Below are positions 5,413 to 12,985 of a DNA stretch of 15,131 nucleotides, piece after piece. The translations under genes and the position numbers were made by a program. Where the stretch lies: NCBI GenBank assembly GCA_903889815.1, contig CAISYX010000108.1:1-15131 (forward strand), given 5' to 3'. Numbering within the stretch: position 1 is the stretch's first letter; each line of letters starts with the position of its first letter. Source of the stretch: an uncultured Gammaproteobacteria bacterium (GTDB taxonomy: Bacteria > Pseudomonadota > Gammaproteobacteria > Pseudomonadales > Pseudohongiellaceae). Below the pieces are notes generated by a model. That model was not told where the DNA came from. It did no database searches and saw only the letters and a program-made list of their open reading frames with translations.

Positions 5413-6447
5413 TCAGCCTTGATTGAGCAACTCGCGAAGATCGATGATCGCGGCATTGGCCCGCGACACATAGTTGGCCATGACAAGGGAGTGATTTGCG
5501 AAAAGACCGAAGCCACCACCATTGAGAATGACGGGACTGAAAACAGTGCGCTGACTCGCTTCCAGCTCGCGAATGATCTGGCGCACGCTGACCAGCGCAT
5601 TCTTGTCACGCAGCACCGCGTCGAAGTCCACCTCCACCGCCTGCAAGAAGTGCATAAGTGCCCAGGTGGCGCCACGCGCTTCATAGAAAACATCGTCGAT
5701 CTGCATGTAGGGCGTTCGCACCGTGCGTTGACCAGGCACAACTGTGGACTGCTCGGCTGCAGGCTCGCCAGCTGTATCGGTGTTCATCTGCGACTGTCCG
5801 ACACTCGCACTCAGCCGCTGCGAGAGGCTGCCAAGCCGCGACTCCACATTCACCAGCCAGCGTGACAGATTGTCGGCACGCGCATAGAACTGGGCGTCTT
5901 CGACATTGCTGTCGGCTATGCGCTGCAGATACGACTCCATCGCAACGATGGCCTTGCGGTACTCGTCCTCCGACGCGGGAAACAGCCAGCTGTCATTGGG
6001 GAAATGGAATTGTGGTTCCACGATCACCAGATCGACATCTTCCGCCGATTGCGACTGCGAGCGACTGAAATTTTCGCGAAATGCCCGCGACAGATCCCGC
6101 ACCTGCACCAGCACGCCGAATTCCCAGCTGGGGATGTTGTCGAGCAGAACGCCGGGAGGAGTAATGTCATTGCTGAGAAAGCCGCCCGGCTTGTCGAGCA
6201 AGGTTTCTGCCGCGCGAATCAGGGTTGCAGAGGTGGCAGCGCCAACCACCGGACTTGCACCCGCCAGCTTCTCGTTCATCGTGTCGTACACGGAGAAAGG
6301 ATCAGGCTCGGCGCTCCAGTAAAAACTCAGCACCAGAACAACCAGCAGATACACAGCCAGCAGGGCGCCACCGACTTTGCCGATCACGCCCAGTGAGTGC
6401 CAGGTCGCTAGTGAAGGCATCAGCCCCTTGAGACGATCAACAAGCAT
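5413..6447 (-). CDS. DUF2333-family inner-membrane protein
   Basis: A 344-residue protein with one N-terminal membrane segment at about residues 21-43 (IGKVGGALLAVYLLVVLVLS), so most of it faces the periplasm. The body matches what I know of DUF2333: SFYWSAEPDPFSV after the membrane segment, a GGFLSNDITPPGVLLDN motif, WEFGVLVQVRDLSRAFRENF, and EAVYEARGATWAL-like text near residues 250-275 (here VFYEARGATWALMHFLQAVE). A low-complexity Ala/Glu/Gln/Thr stretch around residues 215-240 is probably a linker. GAGG sits six bases upstream of the ATG at 6447. It follows the lipoprotein gene by 20 bases and is the last gene of the row. Molecular function is unknown; it is a conserved gammaproteobacterial envelope protein. 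Confidence 0.87.
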   Translation of the reverse strand: MLVDRLKGLMPSLATWHSLGVIGKVGGALLAVYLLVVLVLSFYWSAEPDPFSVYDTMNEKLAGASPVVGAATSATLIRAAETLLDKPGGFLSNDITPPGVLLDNIPSWEFGVLVQVRDLSRAFRENFSRSQSQSAEDVDLVIVEPQFHFPNDSWLFPASEDEYRKAIVAMESYLQRIADSNVEDAQFYARADNLSRWLVNVESRLGSLSQRLSASVGQSQMNTDTAGEPAAEQSTVVPGQRTVRTPYMQIDDVFYEARGATWALMHFLQAVEVDFDAVLRDKNALVSVRQIIRELEASQRTVFSPVILNGGGFGLFANHSLVMANYVSRANAAIIDLRELLNQG

Positions 6448-6467
6448 GAGTGACCTCGCGCCCGGTG

Positions 6468-7229
6468 TCAGGCGTCATCAGTAGGAAGTATCAGGCGGAT
6501 GGTGGGAGACTCGCCGAGCTCAATATTGCCGCGCAGACGATGACCTTCAACGGCCGCCTGCATCTGCGCATAGATCCAGCGTGCCTGCGCATCATTGGGA
6601 GCTGTAATCAGGAAGAAGGCTCCGGACTCCCGCGCCTGTACGGCAATGCTGGCCAGCTGCGCCATCAGTTCGTCGGAGCGGTTGGCCAGATCTCGGGCAT
6701 CCAGGCTGTGAATGACATCGGAAGACTTCATGGCCGCTTCGAGTGCCACCCAGGCGCGGGCGATCCCTTCGTGAGTCCGATCGACCTCCTCGGCCCGGCG
6801 CAGATAGGTCTTCGCACTGTCGTACTGGCCCTGACGGCTGGCCTGCTCCGCCAGCTGCAGGTATTTCTCGACGATGTCACGCAGGCCTTTCAAGGCGGCG
6901 ACATTCTCGGGCTCAATGGCCAGAACCCGCATGAAGTAAGCGTGGGCGCTGGTATCCGGAGGCGTCAGCAGACGATTGGCGTTAAGGGCCTTGATCCCCT
7001 CGTAGTTGAGATCGGCAATGCGCCGCTGATACCGCAGCTGCTCTTCGAAGGCGGCCTCGGCAGCGGCTATATCGGCGGCAGAGGTGTCTTCCACCACTGG
7101 CTCGGGAACAGGCACCAGCACGACACGCGCCGGTTGCGTCGGTTGGCAGGCAGCGAGTGCCGCCAGGGCCAACAGTGCCGTTATCCTCAAATCTGCAATT
7201 CTGAAAAACCGCATGGTTTGCTCGTTCAT
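6468..7229 (-). CDS. Lipoprotein with a TPR-like helical region
   Basis: A 253-residue lipoprotein. The N-terminus ends in a lipobox (LALAALAAC) with the acylated cysteine at residue 28, followed by a Pro/Val linker (QPTQPARVVLVPVPEPVVED). Residues about 55-175 are helical with TPR-like phrasing (AHAYFMRVLAIEPENVAALKG, then YLQLAEQASRQGQYDSAKTYLRRAEEV). The C-terminal ~50 residues (FFLITAPNDAQARWIYAQMQ ... LRGNIELGESPTIRLILP) look like a small alpha/beta unit. The ATG at 7229 has a GGAA seven bases upstream; Met6 is an alternative. It lies 17 bases after moeA and 20 before the DUF2333 gene, so the last two genes are probably made together and may act together at the envelope. Aspartate is absent after the cysteine, which favours outer-membrane sorting. 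No named family. Confidence 0.85.
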   Translation of the reverse strand: MNEQTMRFFRIADLRITALLALAALAACQPTQPARVVLVPVPEPVVEDTSAADIAAAEAAFEEQLRYQRRIADLNYEGIKALNANRLLTPPDTSAHAYFMRVLAIEPENVAALKGLRDIVEKYLQLAEQASRQGQYDSAKTYLRRAEEVDRTHEGIARAWVALEAAMKSSDVIHSLDARDLANRSDELMAQLASIAVQARESGAFFLITAPNDAQARWIYAQMQAAVEGHRLRGNIELGESPTIRLILPTDDA

Positions 7230-7246
7230 GGTTGATTCCAGCCCCG

Positions 7247-8482
7247 TCAGACAGGGCCGACTATCTCACTTAAAGGAATGAATCTCAACAAGTCGCCCGG
7301 ATTCACCGTGGTGTACGGAGGCACTACCGCGAGTCCGTCGCAATGACTGACGGAAGACAACACGCCGGAGCTTTGGTTGCCAGTCAGCGTTATCCCAGGC
7401 ACACCTTGCGCCCCGCGATCTATGCGGACACGCAGATACTCCTGCCGCATTCCCGTCGCAGGCATTGAGAAAGCGGCGGGCAACATCCAGAGAATTGGCG
7501 GTTCTACCCGCACCCCACCCAGCCTTTCCAGACATGGCCTGACGATCAGCGCAAAATTGACGAAAGCAGAGACAGGATTTCCCGGCAAGCCGAAAAAGGG
7601 CTTGCCGGCAATTCTGCCAAATGCGAAGGGCTTTCCAGGTTTGATGGCAAGCTTCCACATTGTCAGTTCACCCGCGCGCGCCAGCGCGTTGCGGACATGG
7701 TCCTCTTCCCCCGCCGATACGCCCCCGCTGCTGATGATGCAGTCGGTGTTTTCCGAGGCAGCCCGCAGCGCTTCTTCTGTTGCTTCAAGAGAATCGGGCA
7801 CGATGCCGCAATCCAGAATCTCGTGACCAAGGCCGCGCAGCAAGGCGCGCAAGGTGTAGAAATTCGAGTTGTAAATCTGTCCGGCAGCCAGGACCTGCCC
7901 TGGTCGCACCAGCTCGTTGCCGGTCGTCAGTACGCCCACGCGCAGAGGGCTGCGCACTTCCACCCAGGCCAGACCCACGCCTGCCAGCATTCCTACATCC
8001 GGCGCCCGCAACCGATGCCCTGCCTCGAACAGGCGACTGCCGCGCAAGACATCAGCACCCGCCAGCCGCACATTCTCGCCGGCACTGACAGCCTGGTGAA
8101 CAGTAATGGTGTCGCCTTCGAGGGTGCAGTTCTCCTGCATGACGACGGCGTCGGCACCCGGCGGCATCGGTGCGCCTGCGAAGATGCGGGCCGCCGTGCC
8201 CTTTTCAAGCACCTCTCCCTCACTGCCAGCAATGATGCGTTGTGACACGCGCAATCGGCTGCTCCCTGACTGCAGCTCGGCACTGTTGAGCGCATACCCA
8301 TCCATGCCACTGTTGTTGTACCCCGGTACATGGATAGGCGCGTCAATGGCATGAGCGAGTACGCGATTCAGCGAGCGCTTGATGGCGACTGTCTCTGTGT
8401 TGGCTACAGTCTCCATGTCTGCTAGCAGCATGCGCAATGCTTCATCGATCGGGGTCAGGCGTGAGCCAGCGATTTCTGCCAT
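7247..8482 (-). CDS. moeA: Molybdopterin molybdenumtransferase MoeA
   Basis: A 411-residue enzyme of molybdenum cofactor synthesis in the cytoplasm: it inserts molybdate into adenylylated molybdopterin. Family signatures seen in order are NNSGMDGYA (about 56-64), GAPMPPGADAVVMQE, TTGNELVRPGQ, SGGVSAGEEDHV, IKPGKPFAFG and FGLPGNPVSAFV. Length is normal for MoeA (about 400-410). GAGG lies five bases upstream of the ATG at 8482, and the stop of the preceding SDR gene is only seven bases away. No other cofactor gene (moaA-E, mobA, mogA) is present in the window, so it is separated from its pathway partners and placed in a mixed operon. The domain order (MoeA N-terminal, MoCF-binding, C-terminal beta domain) is complete. 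Confidence 0.96.
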   Translation of the reverse strand: MAEIAGSRLTPIDEALRMLLADMETVANTETVAIKRSLNRVLAHAIDAPIHVPGYNNSGMDGYALNSAELQSGSSRLRVSQRIIAGSEGEVLEKGTAARIFAGAPMPPGADAVVMQENCTLEGDTITVHQAVSAGENVRLAGADVLRGSRLFEAGHRLRAPDVGMLAGVGLAWVEVRSPLRVGVLTTGNELVRPGQVLAAGQIYNSNFYTLRALLRGLGHEILDCGIVPDSLEATEEALRAASENTDCIISSGGVSAGEEDHVRNALARAGELTMWKLAIKPGKPFAFGRIAGKPFFGLPGNPVSAFVNFALIVRPCLERLGGVRVEPPILWMLPAAFSMPATGMRQEYLRVRIDRGAQGVPGITLTGNQSSGVLSSVSHCDGLAVVPPYTTVNPGDLLRFIPLSEIVGPV

Positions 8483-8489
8483 GGCATCC

Positions 8490-9410
8490 TCAATTTTCTT
8501 CCATCGTCCCGGACGGACGACTCTTGTAGAAACTCTTGATCAGGGCCTGCAGACTGCCGTGCCAGGAGCGCTGCTTGATTCCAAAAGTATCGAAAATTTT
8601 CTTGGTGGCCAGCGTGGTGTTGGTAATCTCGGGAGACTCGGCACGCACGAGATTGAGACTGAGGTGGTCCAGCAACTTGAAGATGCTCTCGTCGTGCTGG
8701 GCAGCCATCTTCAGAACATGCTGAACGAACTCACTTTCGCGTTTGGTCTCCAGACCACAGTAGTGATATGTACCCCAGACGCTGGCGTGACAATCCACCT
8801 GGTGCGAAATGGCGACCAGCACCCGGGCCACGTCTTCCACTGGCGTAGGGCTGAACTTGCGGCGCAGCACCATCACCGCCCCTTCCCCTTGCCGGGCTTC
8901 CTCAATCCAGCGGCGGATGTGTTCATCCTGACCCGCTCCGAAAATCCATCCAGTGCGAACTATCACATGTTTGTTCAGTGCCGCTGCGATGGCTTCTTCG
9001 CCGCGTGCCGAACTTGCCCCGTAGACGCCGAGGGGCATGACCACATCCTGCTCGTTGTAACCCAGTTTCTTGTCGCCATTGAAGACATAGGCGGTGGACA
9101 GGTGCAGCAGCGGAATATTCAGGTGATCGCAGACCTGTGCAATGACAGACGGCTGATCGTGATTGATGCGCTCGCAGTCCAGAGGATGCAGCTCGGCATC
9201 CATAACGGCAAGCTGGCTGCCGGCACGATAGGAGGACAGATTGATGACCTGATCGGGCTCGGCCTGCGTGATCACGCGGGCCAGGGCGAGGGAATCACGG
9301 GTGTCTGTGCGGCCGGGCTCCAGAGCGATGTAATTCACACCCCGTGCCTGAAACTGCTTCAGCAGCTCTTTGCCGACCGCACTCTCGGCCCCGAAAATTA
9401 GTGGCTTCAC
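8490..9410 (-). CDS. RmlD-like extended SDR protein with altered catalytic motif
   Basis: A 306-residue Rossmann-fold protein of the sugar-nucleotide-binding, dTDP-4-dehydrorhamnose-reductase-like group. Supporting features are the N-terminal dinucleotide motif GAESAVG (residues 7-13, third glycine site replaced by Ser in GxxGxxG), PDQVINLSS, HLSTAYVFNGDKK (STDYVF-like) and VYGASSARGEEA. In the RmlD family the last motif is YGxxKxxGE; here the catalytic Tyr130 is kept but the Lys is Ser134. The C-terminal substrate region (GTYHYCGLETKRESEF) is retained. The start is GTG at 9410 with AAGGGG about six bases upstream. It follows ssb by 35 bases and precedes moeA by seven. The changed lysine suggests binding or regulation, or an altered reaction, instead of standard rhamnose synthesis. 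Confidence 0.85.
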   Translation of the reverse strand: MKPLIFGAESAVGKELLKQFQARGVNYIALEPGRTDTRDSLALARVITQAEPDQVINLSSYRAGSQLAVMDAELHPLDCERINHDQPSVIAQVCDHLNIPLLHLSTAYVFNGDKKLGYNEQDVVMPLGVYGASSARGEEAIAAALNKHVIVRTGWIFGAGQDEHIRRWIEEARQGEGAVMVLRRKFSPTPVEDVARVLVAISHQVDCHASVWGTYHYCGLETKRESEFVQHVLKMAAQHDESIFKLLDHLSLNLVRAESPEITNTTLATKKIFDTFGIKQRSWHGSLQALIKSFYKSRPSGTMEEN

Positions 9411-9445
9411 CTTGCCCCTTGACCCTGCATCAAAGTCCTCTGCAA

Positions 9446-9955
9446 TCAGAACGGAATGTCGTCGTCGAAATTGTCAAAGCCTGCCGGCGGCTGAGAGGAC
9501 GACTGACTGGGAGCCGGCGCAGATTCGCGCTGACGGTTGCCATACTGCGCAGGCGCGGACTCCTGACCGAATTGACTGTCGTAACCGCCATCGTTCATGC
9601 CACCGCCGCCCTGACCGCCACGGGAATCCAGCATCTGCATTTCATTGGCGACGATTTCAGTAGCGTAACGCTTGATACCATCCTGCTCCCACGAGCGCGT
9701 GCGCAAACTGCCTTCTATGTAGAGCTTCGAGCCTTTCTTGACATACTCGTTGACGATTTCCGCCAGACGATTGAAGAACACTACCCGGTGCCACTCCGTT
9801 TTTTCCTGTTGCGCGCCAGTATTCTTGTCTTTCCAGGTTTCACTGGTGGCGAGAGTCAGATTGGTCACAGCACCGCCACTGGGCAGATGACGCGTCTCGG
9901 GATCTCCCCCGCAATTGCCCACCAGAATTACTTTGTTTACGCCTCTGCTAGCCAC
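9446..9955 (-). CDS. ssb: Single-stranded DNA-binding protein
   Basis: A 169-residue SSB that coats single-stranded DNA during replication, repair and recombination. The OB-fold covers about residues 1-110 (RGVNKVILVGNCGGDPETRH, WKDKNTGAQQEKTEWHRVVF, KKGSKLYIEGSLRTRSW). A Gly/Gln/Ser/Pro-rich disordered linker follows, and the acidic tip DDDIPF at the very C-terminus is the docking site for partner proteins. Cys15 stands where many SSBs have Leu (GNLG). The start is GTG at 9955 with GAGGAG six bases upstream. It is divergent from uvrA, the classic arrangement in gammaproteobacteria. The 35-base gap to the next gene suggests it heads the five-gene row down to 5413. Confidence 0.97.
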   Translation of the reverse strand: MASRGVNKVILVGNCGGDPETRHLPSGGAVTNLTLATSETWKDKNTGAQQEKTEWHRVVFFNRLAEIVNEYVKKGSKLYIEGSLRTRSWEQDGIKRYATEIVANEMQMLDSRGGQGGGGMNDGGYDSQFGQESAPAQYGNRQRESAPAPSQSSSQPPAGFDNFDDDIPF

Positions 9956-10071
9956 AATATTCTCCTCGTTAACCTTGCTGATTTCCCTGGATGCACCACG
10001 GAATCGACTGAAATCTCGTGGGCGCTAGTCTAACGCAAGCATAGCATCAATAGAAACGCGCGCTTGAGGCT

Positions 10072-10100
10072 TTGCTCTCCTGTGGCGATTTAATCATAAT
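10072..10100 (+). promoter_or_regulatory. Candidate promoter of uvrA
   Basis: TTGCTC (10072-10077) and CATAAT (10095-10100) are separated by 17 bases and lie about 42 bases before the uvrA ATG. The -10 element matches five of six consensus positions, the -35 only three. No CTG-N10-CAG LexA operator lies in or near it. Confidence 0.38.
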
Positions 10101-10141
10101 CACCGGCTGGCTTTTTCACGTTGTCGCGAGTGTGGGGTTGT

Positions 10142-12985
10142 ATGGACAAGATCATCGTCAGAGGGGCGCGCACCCATAACCTGAAGAACATCAATGTCAC
10201 CATCCCGCGGGACAAGCTGGTTGTGATCACCGGACTGTCGGGCTCGGGCAAGTCCTCACTGGCATTCGACACACTCTATGCCGAAGGTCAGCGCCGCTAT
10301 GTCGAGTCGCTGTCGACCTACGCGCGCCAGTTCCTGTCGATGATGGACAAGCCCGATATCGATCACATCGAAGGGCTGTCCCCGGCTATTTCCATCGAGC
10401 AGAAGTCCACGTCGCACAATCCGCGCTCCACTGTCGGCACCATCACGGAAATTCACGATTATCTGCGGCTGCTGTTCGCCCGCGTCGGCGATCCGTACTG
10501 CCCCACGCATCACAAGAAGCTGCAGGCCCAGACGGTCAGCCAGATGGTGGACCAGGTGCTGGCCCTGCCAGAGGGCACGCGCCTGATGGTGCTGGCGCCA
10601 CTGGTGCGTGACCGCAAGGGCGAACATCTGCATGTGTTCAGCGAACTCAAGACCAGCGGCTATATCCGAGCCCGCATCAATGGCATCGTGACAGAACTGG
10701 AATACCCGCCTGAACTGGAAAAGAACAAGAAGCACAACATCGACGTGGTGATCGACCGCCTGAAAGTGCGCCCGGACATCCAGCAGCGCTTGTCCGAGAG
10801 TTTCGAGACGGCATTAAAGCTGGCCGACGGACTCGCCATGGTGGCGTTCATGGAGGAAGACGGTTCTCCCTCAGCAGCGGAAGACCTGCTGTTCTCGTCC
10901 CGCTTCGCCTGTCCTCTGTGCGGCCACAGCATCAGCGAACTGGAGCCCCGCCTGTTCTCGTTCAACAATCCGGCAGGCGCCTGCACCAGCTGTGACGGCC
11001 TGGGCCTGAAGCAGTTCTTCGATGAGAAACGCATCGTCACTGACGACTCGCTGAGTCTTGCAGAGGGCGCCATTCGCGGTTGGGACCGGCGCAATTTTTA
11101 CTATTTCCAGATGTTGAGTTCGCTGGCCAGTCACTATGGCTTCCAAGTGGACACGCCTCTGCGAGACCTGAAGCCCGCGCATCGGGAAGCTGTGCTGCGC
11201 GGCAGTGGCAAGGAACAGATTGACTTCCATTTCCTCAATGATCGCGGCGATACCGTCACGCGTCGTCATGCTTTCGAAGGCATTCTGCCCAACATGGAAC
11301 GGCGCTATCACGAAACCGAGTCGAGCATGGTGCGCGAAGACCTCGCCCGCTTCCTGAGCTCGCAGCCATGTCCTGATTGTGAGGGCACGCGCCTGAAACC
11401 TGCTGCACGCAGCGTCCACATCGACAACATGAACCTGCCCGGTGTCTCGGCAATGACGATCACCGATGCCGCCAGCTACTTCCATACGCTGACACTGCAG
11501 GGCAACCGCGCGACGATTGCCGAAAAGATACTGAAGGAATTGCAGGACCGTCTGCGCTTCCTGATCGATGTCGGCCTGAACTATCTGACCCTCAACCGCA
11601 GCGCCGACACGCTCTCCGGCGGCGAGGCCCAGCGCATCCGTCTGGCCAGCCAGATCGGGGCCGGCCTGGTGGGGGTGATGTACATTCTGGACGAGCCTTC
11701 CATCGGTCTGCATCAGCGCGACAATGACCGCCTGCTGCGCACGCTGTTTCACCTGCGTGACATCGGCAATACCGTCATCGTTGTCGAGCACGATGAAGAC
11801 GCCATTCGCCACGCCGATCACATCATCGATATCGGGCCGGGCGCAGGCGTGCATGGGGGACGAATCGTCGCCCAGGGCAGTCTGCAGGACATTCTTGATT
11901 CGGAGGAATCCATCACGGGCAAGTATCTGTCGGGCCGCCTGAAGATCGACGTGCCCGCGCGGCGCGTGCAAGCCAGTCCGAAGAAGATGCTGCGTCTGCT
12001 GGGCGCGACGGGGAACAATCTGCGCGATGTGGACCTGAGCATTCCACTGGGGCTGCTCACTTGCATTACGGGGGTGTCCGGCTCAGGCAAGTCCACCCTC
12101 ATCAATGGCACCTTGTACCCGCTGGCAGCGACACTTCTAAATGGAGCGACGACGCTGACACCCGCCGCACATGCCAGCATTGAAGGCCTGGACAAGCTGG
12201 ACAAGGTCGTGGACATCGACCAGAGCCCCATTGGCCGCACGCCGCGCTCCAATCCCGCCACTTACACCGGTATTTTCACCCCGGTCCGCGACCTCTTCGC
12301 GGGCACGCAGGAAGCCCGGGCACGCGGCTACAAGACCGGCCGCTTCAGCTTCAACGTGAAAGGCGGCCGCTGTGAAGCCTGCCAGGGCGATGGGGTGGTG
12401 AAGGTGGAAATGCACTTTCTGCCGGACGTTTACGTCGCCTGCGATGTGTGCCTCGGCAAGCGTTACAACCGCGAGACGCTGGAAGTGAAGTACAAGGGCA
12501 AGAATATCTGCGAAGTGCTCGAAATGACCATCGAGGACGCGCGTGCCTTTTTCGATGCTGTACCGGCCATTGCCCGCAAGCTGCAGACGCTGGTGGAAGT
12601 GGGGCTGTCCTACCTGAGTCTGGGACAGGCCGCCACAACCCTGTCAGGAGGCGAGGCACAGCGCGTGAAACTGGCGCGGGAGCTGTCCAAACGCGACACT
12701 GGCCAGACTCTCTACATCCTGGACGAGCCAACCACCGGCCTGCATTTCGAAGACATCAAGCAATTGCTGGCTGTGCTGCATCGCCTGCGCGATCAGGGCA
12801 ATACCATCGTGGTGATCGAGCACAATCTGGATGTCATCAAGACAGCCGACTGGATCGTGGACCTTGGCCCGGAAGGCGGCAACGGCGGCGGACAGATCAT
12901 CGCCGAAGGCACGCCGGAGCGGGTAGCACACAATCCGGCGTCATTTACGGGGCATTACCTGGCGCGGCTGCTCACCGGCAACTGA
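10142..12985 (+). CDS. uvrA: Excinuclease ABC subunit UvrA
   Basis: A 947-residue DNA damage sensor of nucleotide excision repair; a UvrA dimer scans DNA and loads UvrB. It starts MDKIIVRGARTHNLKNI, nearly identical in type to the E. coli protein. Two ABC ATPase modules are complete: Walker A GLSGSGKSS (31-39) and GVSGSGKST, signatures LSGGEAQRIRLA and LSGGEAQRVKLA, Walker B with ILDEPSIGLH and ILDEPTTGLH. Both zinc modules are visible: CPLC ... CTSC around nt 10910-10995, and CEAC ... CDVC around nt 12370-12450. Length matches the usual ~940. I use ATG 10142 (GGGG four bases upstream), not the in-frame TTG at 10121. It is divergent from ssb. Its last 14 bases overlap the opposite-strand esterase gene. 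Confidence 0.98.
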   Translation: MDKIIVRGARTHNLKNINVTIPRDKLVVITGLSGSGKSSLAFDTLYAEGQRRYVESLSTYARQFLSMMDKPDIDHIEGLSPAISIEQKSTSHNPRSTVGTITEIHDYLRLLFARVGDPYCPTHHKKLQAQTVSQMVDQVLALPEGTRLMVLAPLVRDRKGEHLHVFSELKTSGYIRARINGIVTELEYPPELEKNKKHNIDVVIDRLKVRPDIQQRLSESFETALKLADGLAMVAFMEEDGSPSAAEDLLFSSRFACPLCGHSISELEPRLFSFNNPAGACTSCDGLGLKQFFDEKRIVTDDSLSLAEGAIRGWDRRNFYYFQMLSSLASHYGFQVDTPLRDLKPAHREAVLRGSGKEQIDFHFLNDRGDTVTRRHAFEGILPNMERRYHETESSMVREDLARFLSSQPCPDCEGTRLKPAARSVHIDNMNLPGVSAMTITDAASYFHTLTLQGNRATIAEKILKELQDRLRFLIDVGLNYLTLNRSADTLSGGEAQRIRLASQIGAGLVGVMYILDEPSIGLHQRDNDRLLRTLFHLRDIGNTVIVVEHDEDAIRHADHIIDIGPGAGVHGGRIVAQGSLQDILDSEESITGKYLSGRLKIDVPARRVQASPKKMLRLLGATGNNLRDVDLSIPLGLLTCITGVSGSGKSTLINGTLYPLAATLLNGATTLTPAAHASIEGLDKLDKVVDIDQSPIGRTPRSNPATYTGIFTPVRDLFAGTQEARARGYKTGRFSFNVKGGRCEACQGDGVVKVEMHFLPDVYVACDVCLGKRYNRETLEVKYKGKNICEVLEMTIEDARAFFDAVPAIARKLQTLVEVGLSYLSLGQAATTLSGGEAQRVKLARELSKRDTGQTLYILDEPTTGLHFEDIKQLLAVLHRLRDQGNTIVVIEHNLDVIKTADWIVDLGPEGGNGGGQIIAEGTPERVAHNPASFTGHYLARLLTGN

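Noticed and set aside
8379..9401. Long open frame opposite the SDR gene (340 codons, plus strand)
   Set aside because: The minus-strand gene has clear Rossmann and YGxxx motifs, a ribosome site and tight spacing with its neighbours; the opposite frame has none of these.
9956..10141. SOS (LexA) operator between ssb and uvrA
   Set aside because: Every CTG in the region was checked for CAG ten bases on, and none fits.
10871..11971. Long open frame opposite uvrA (366 codons, minus strand)
   Set aside because: It is antisense to highly conserved UvrA motifs and has no recognisable domain or sensible context.
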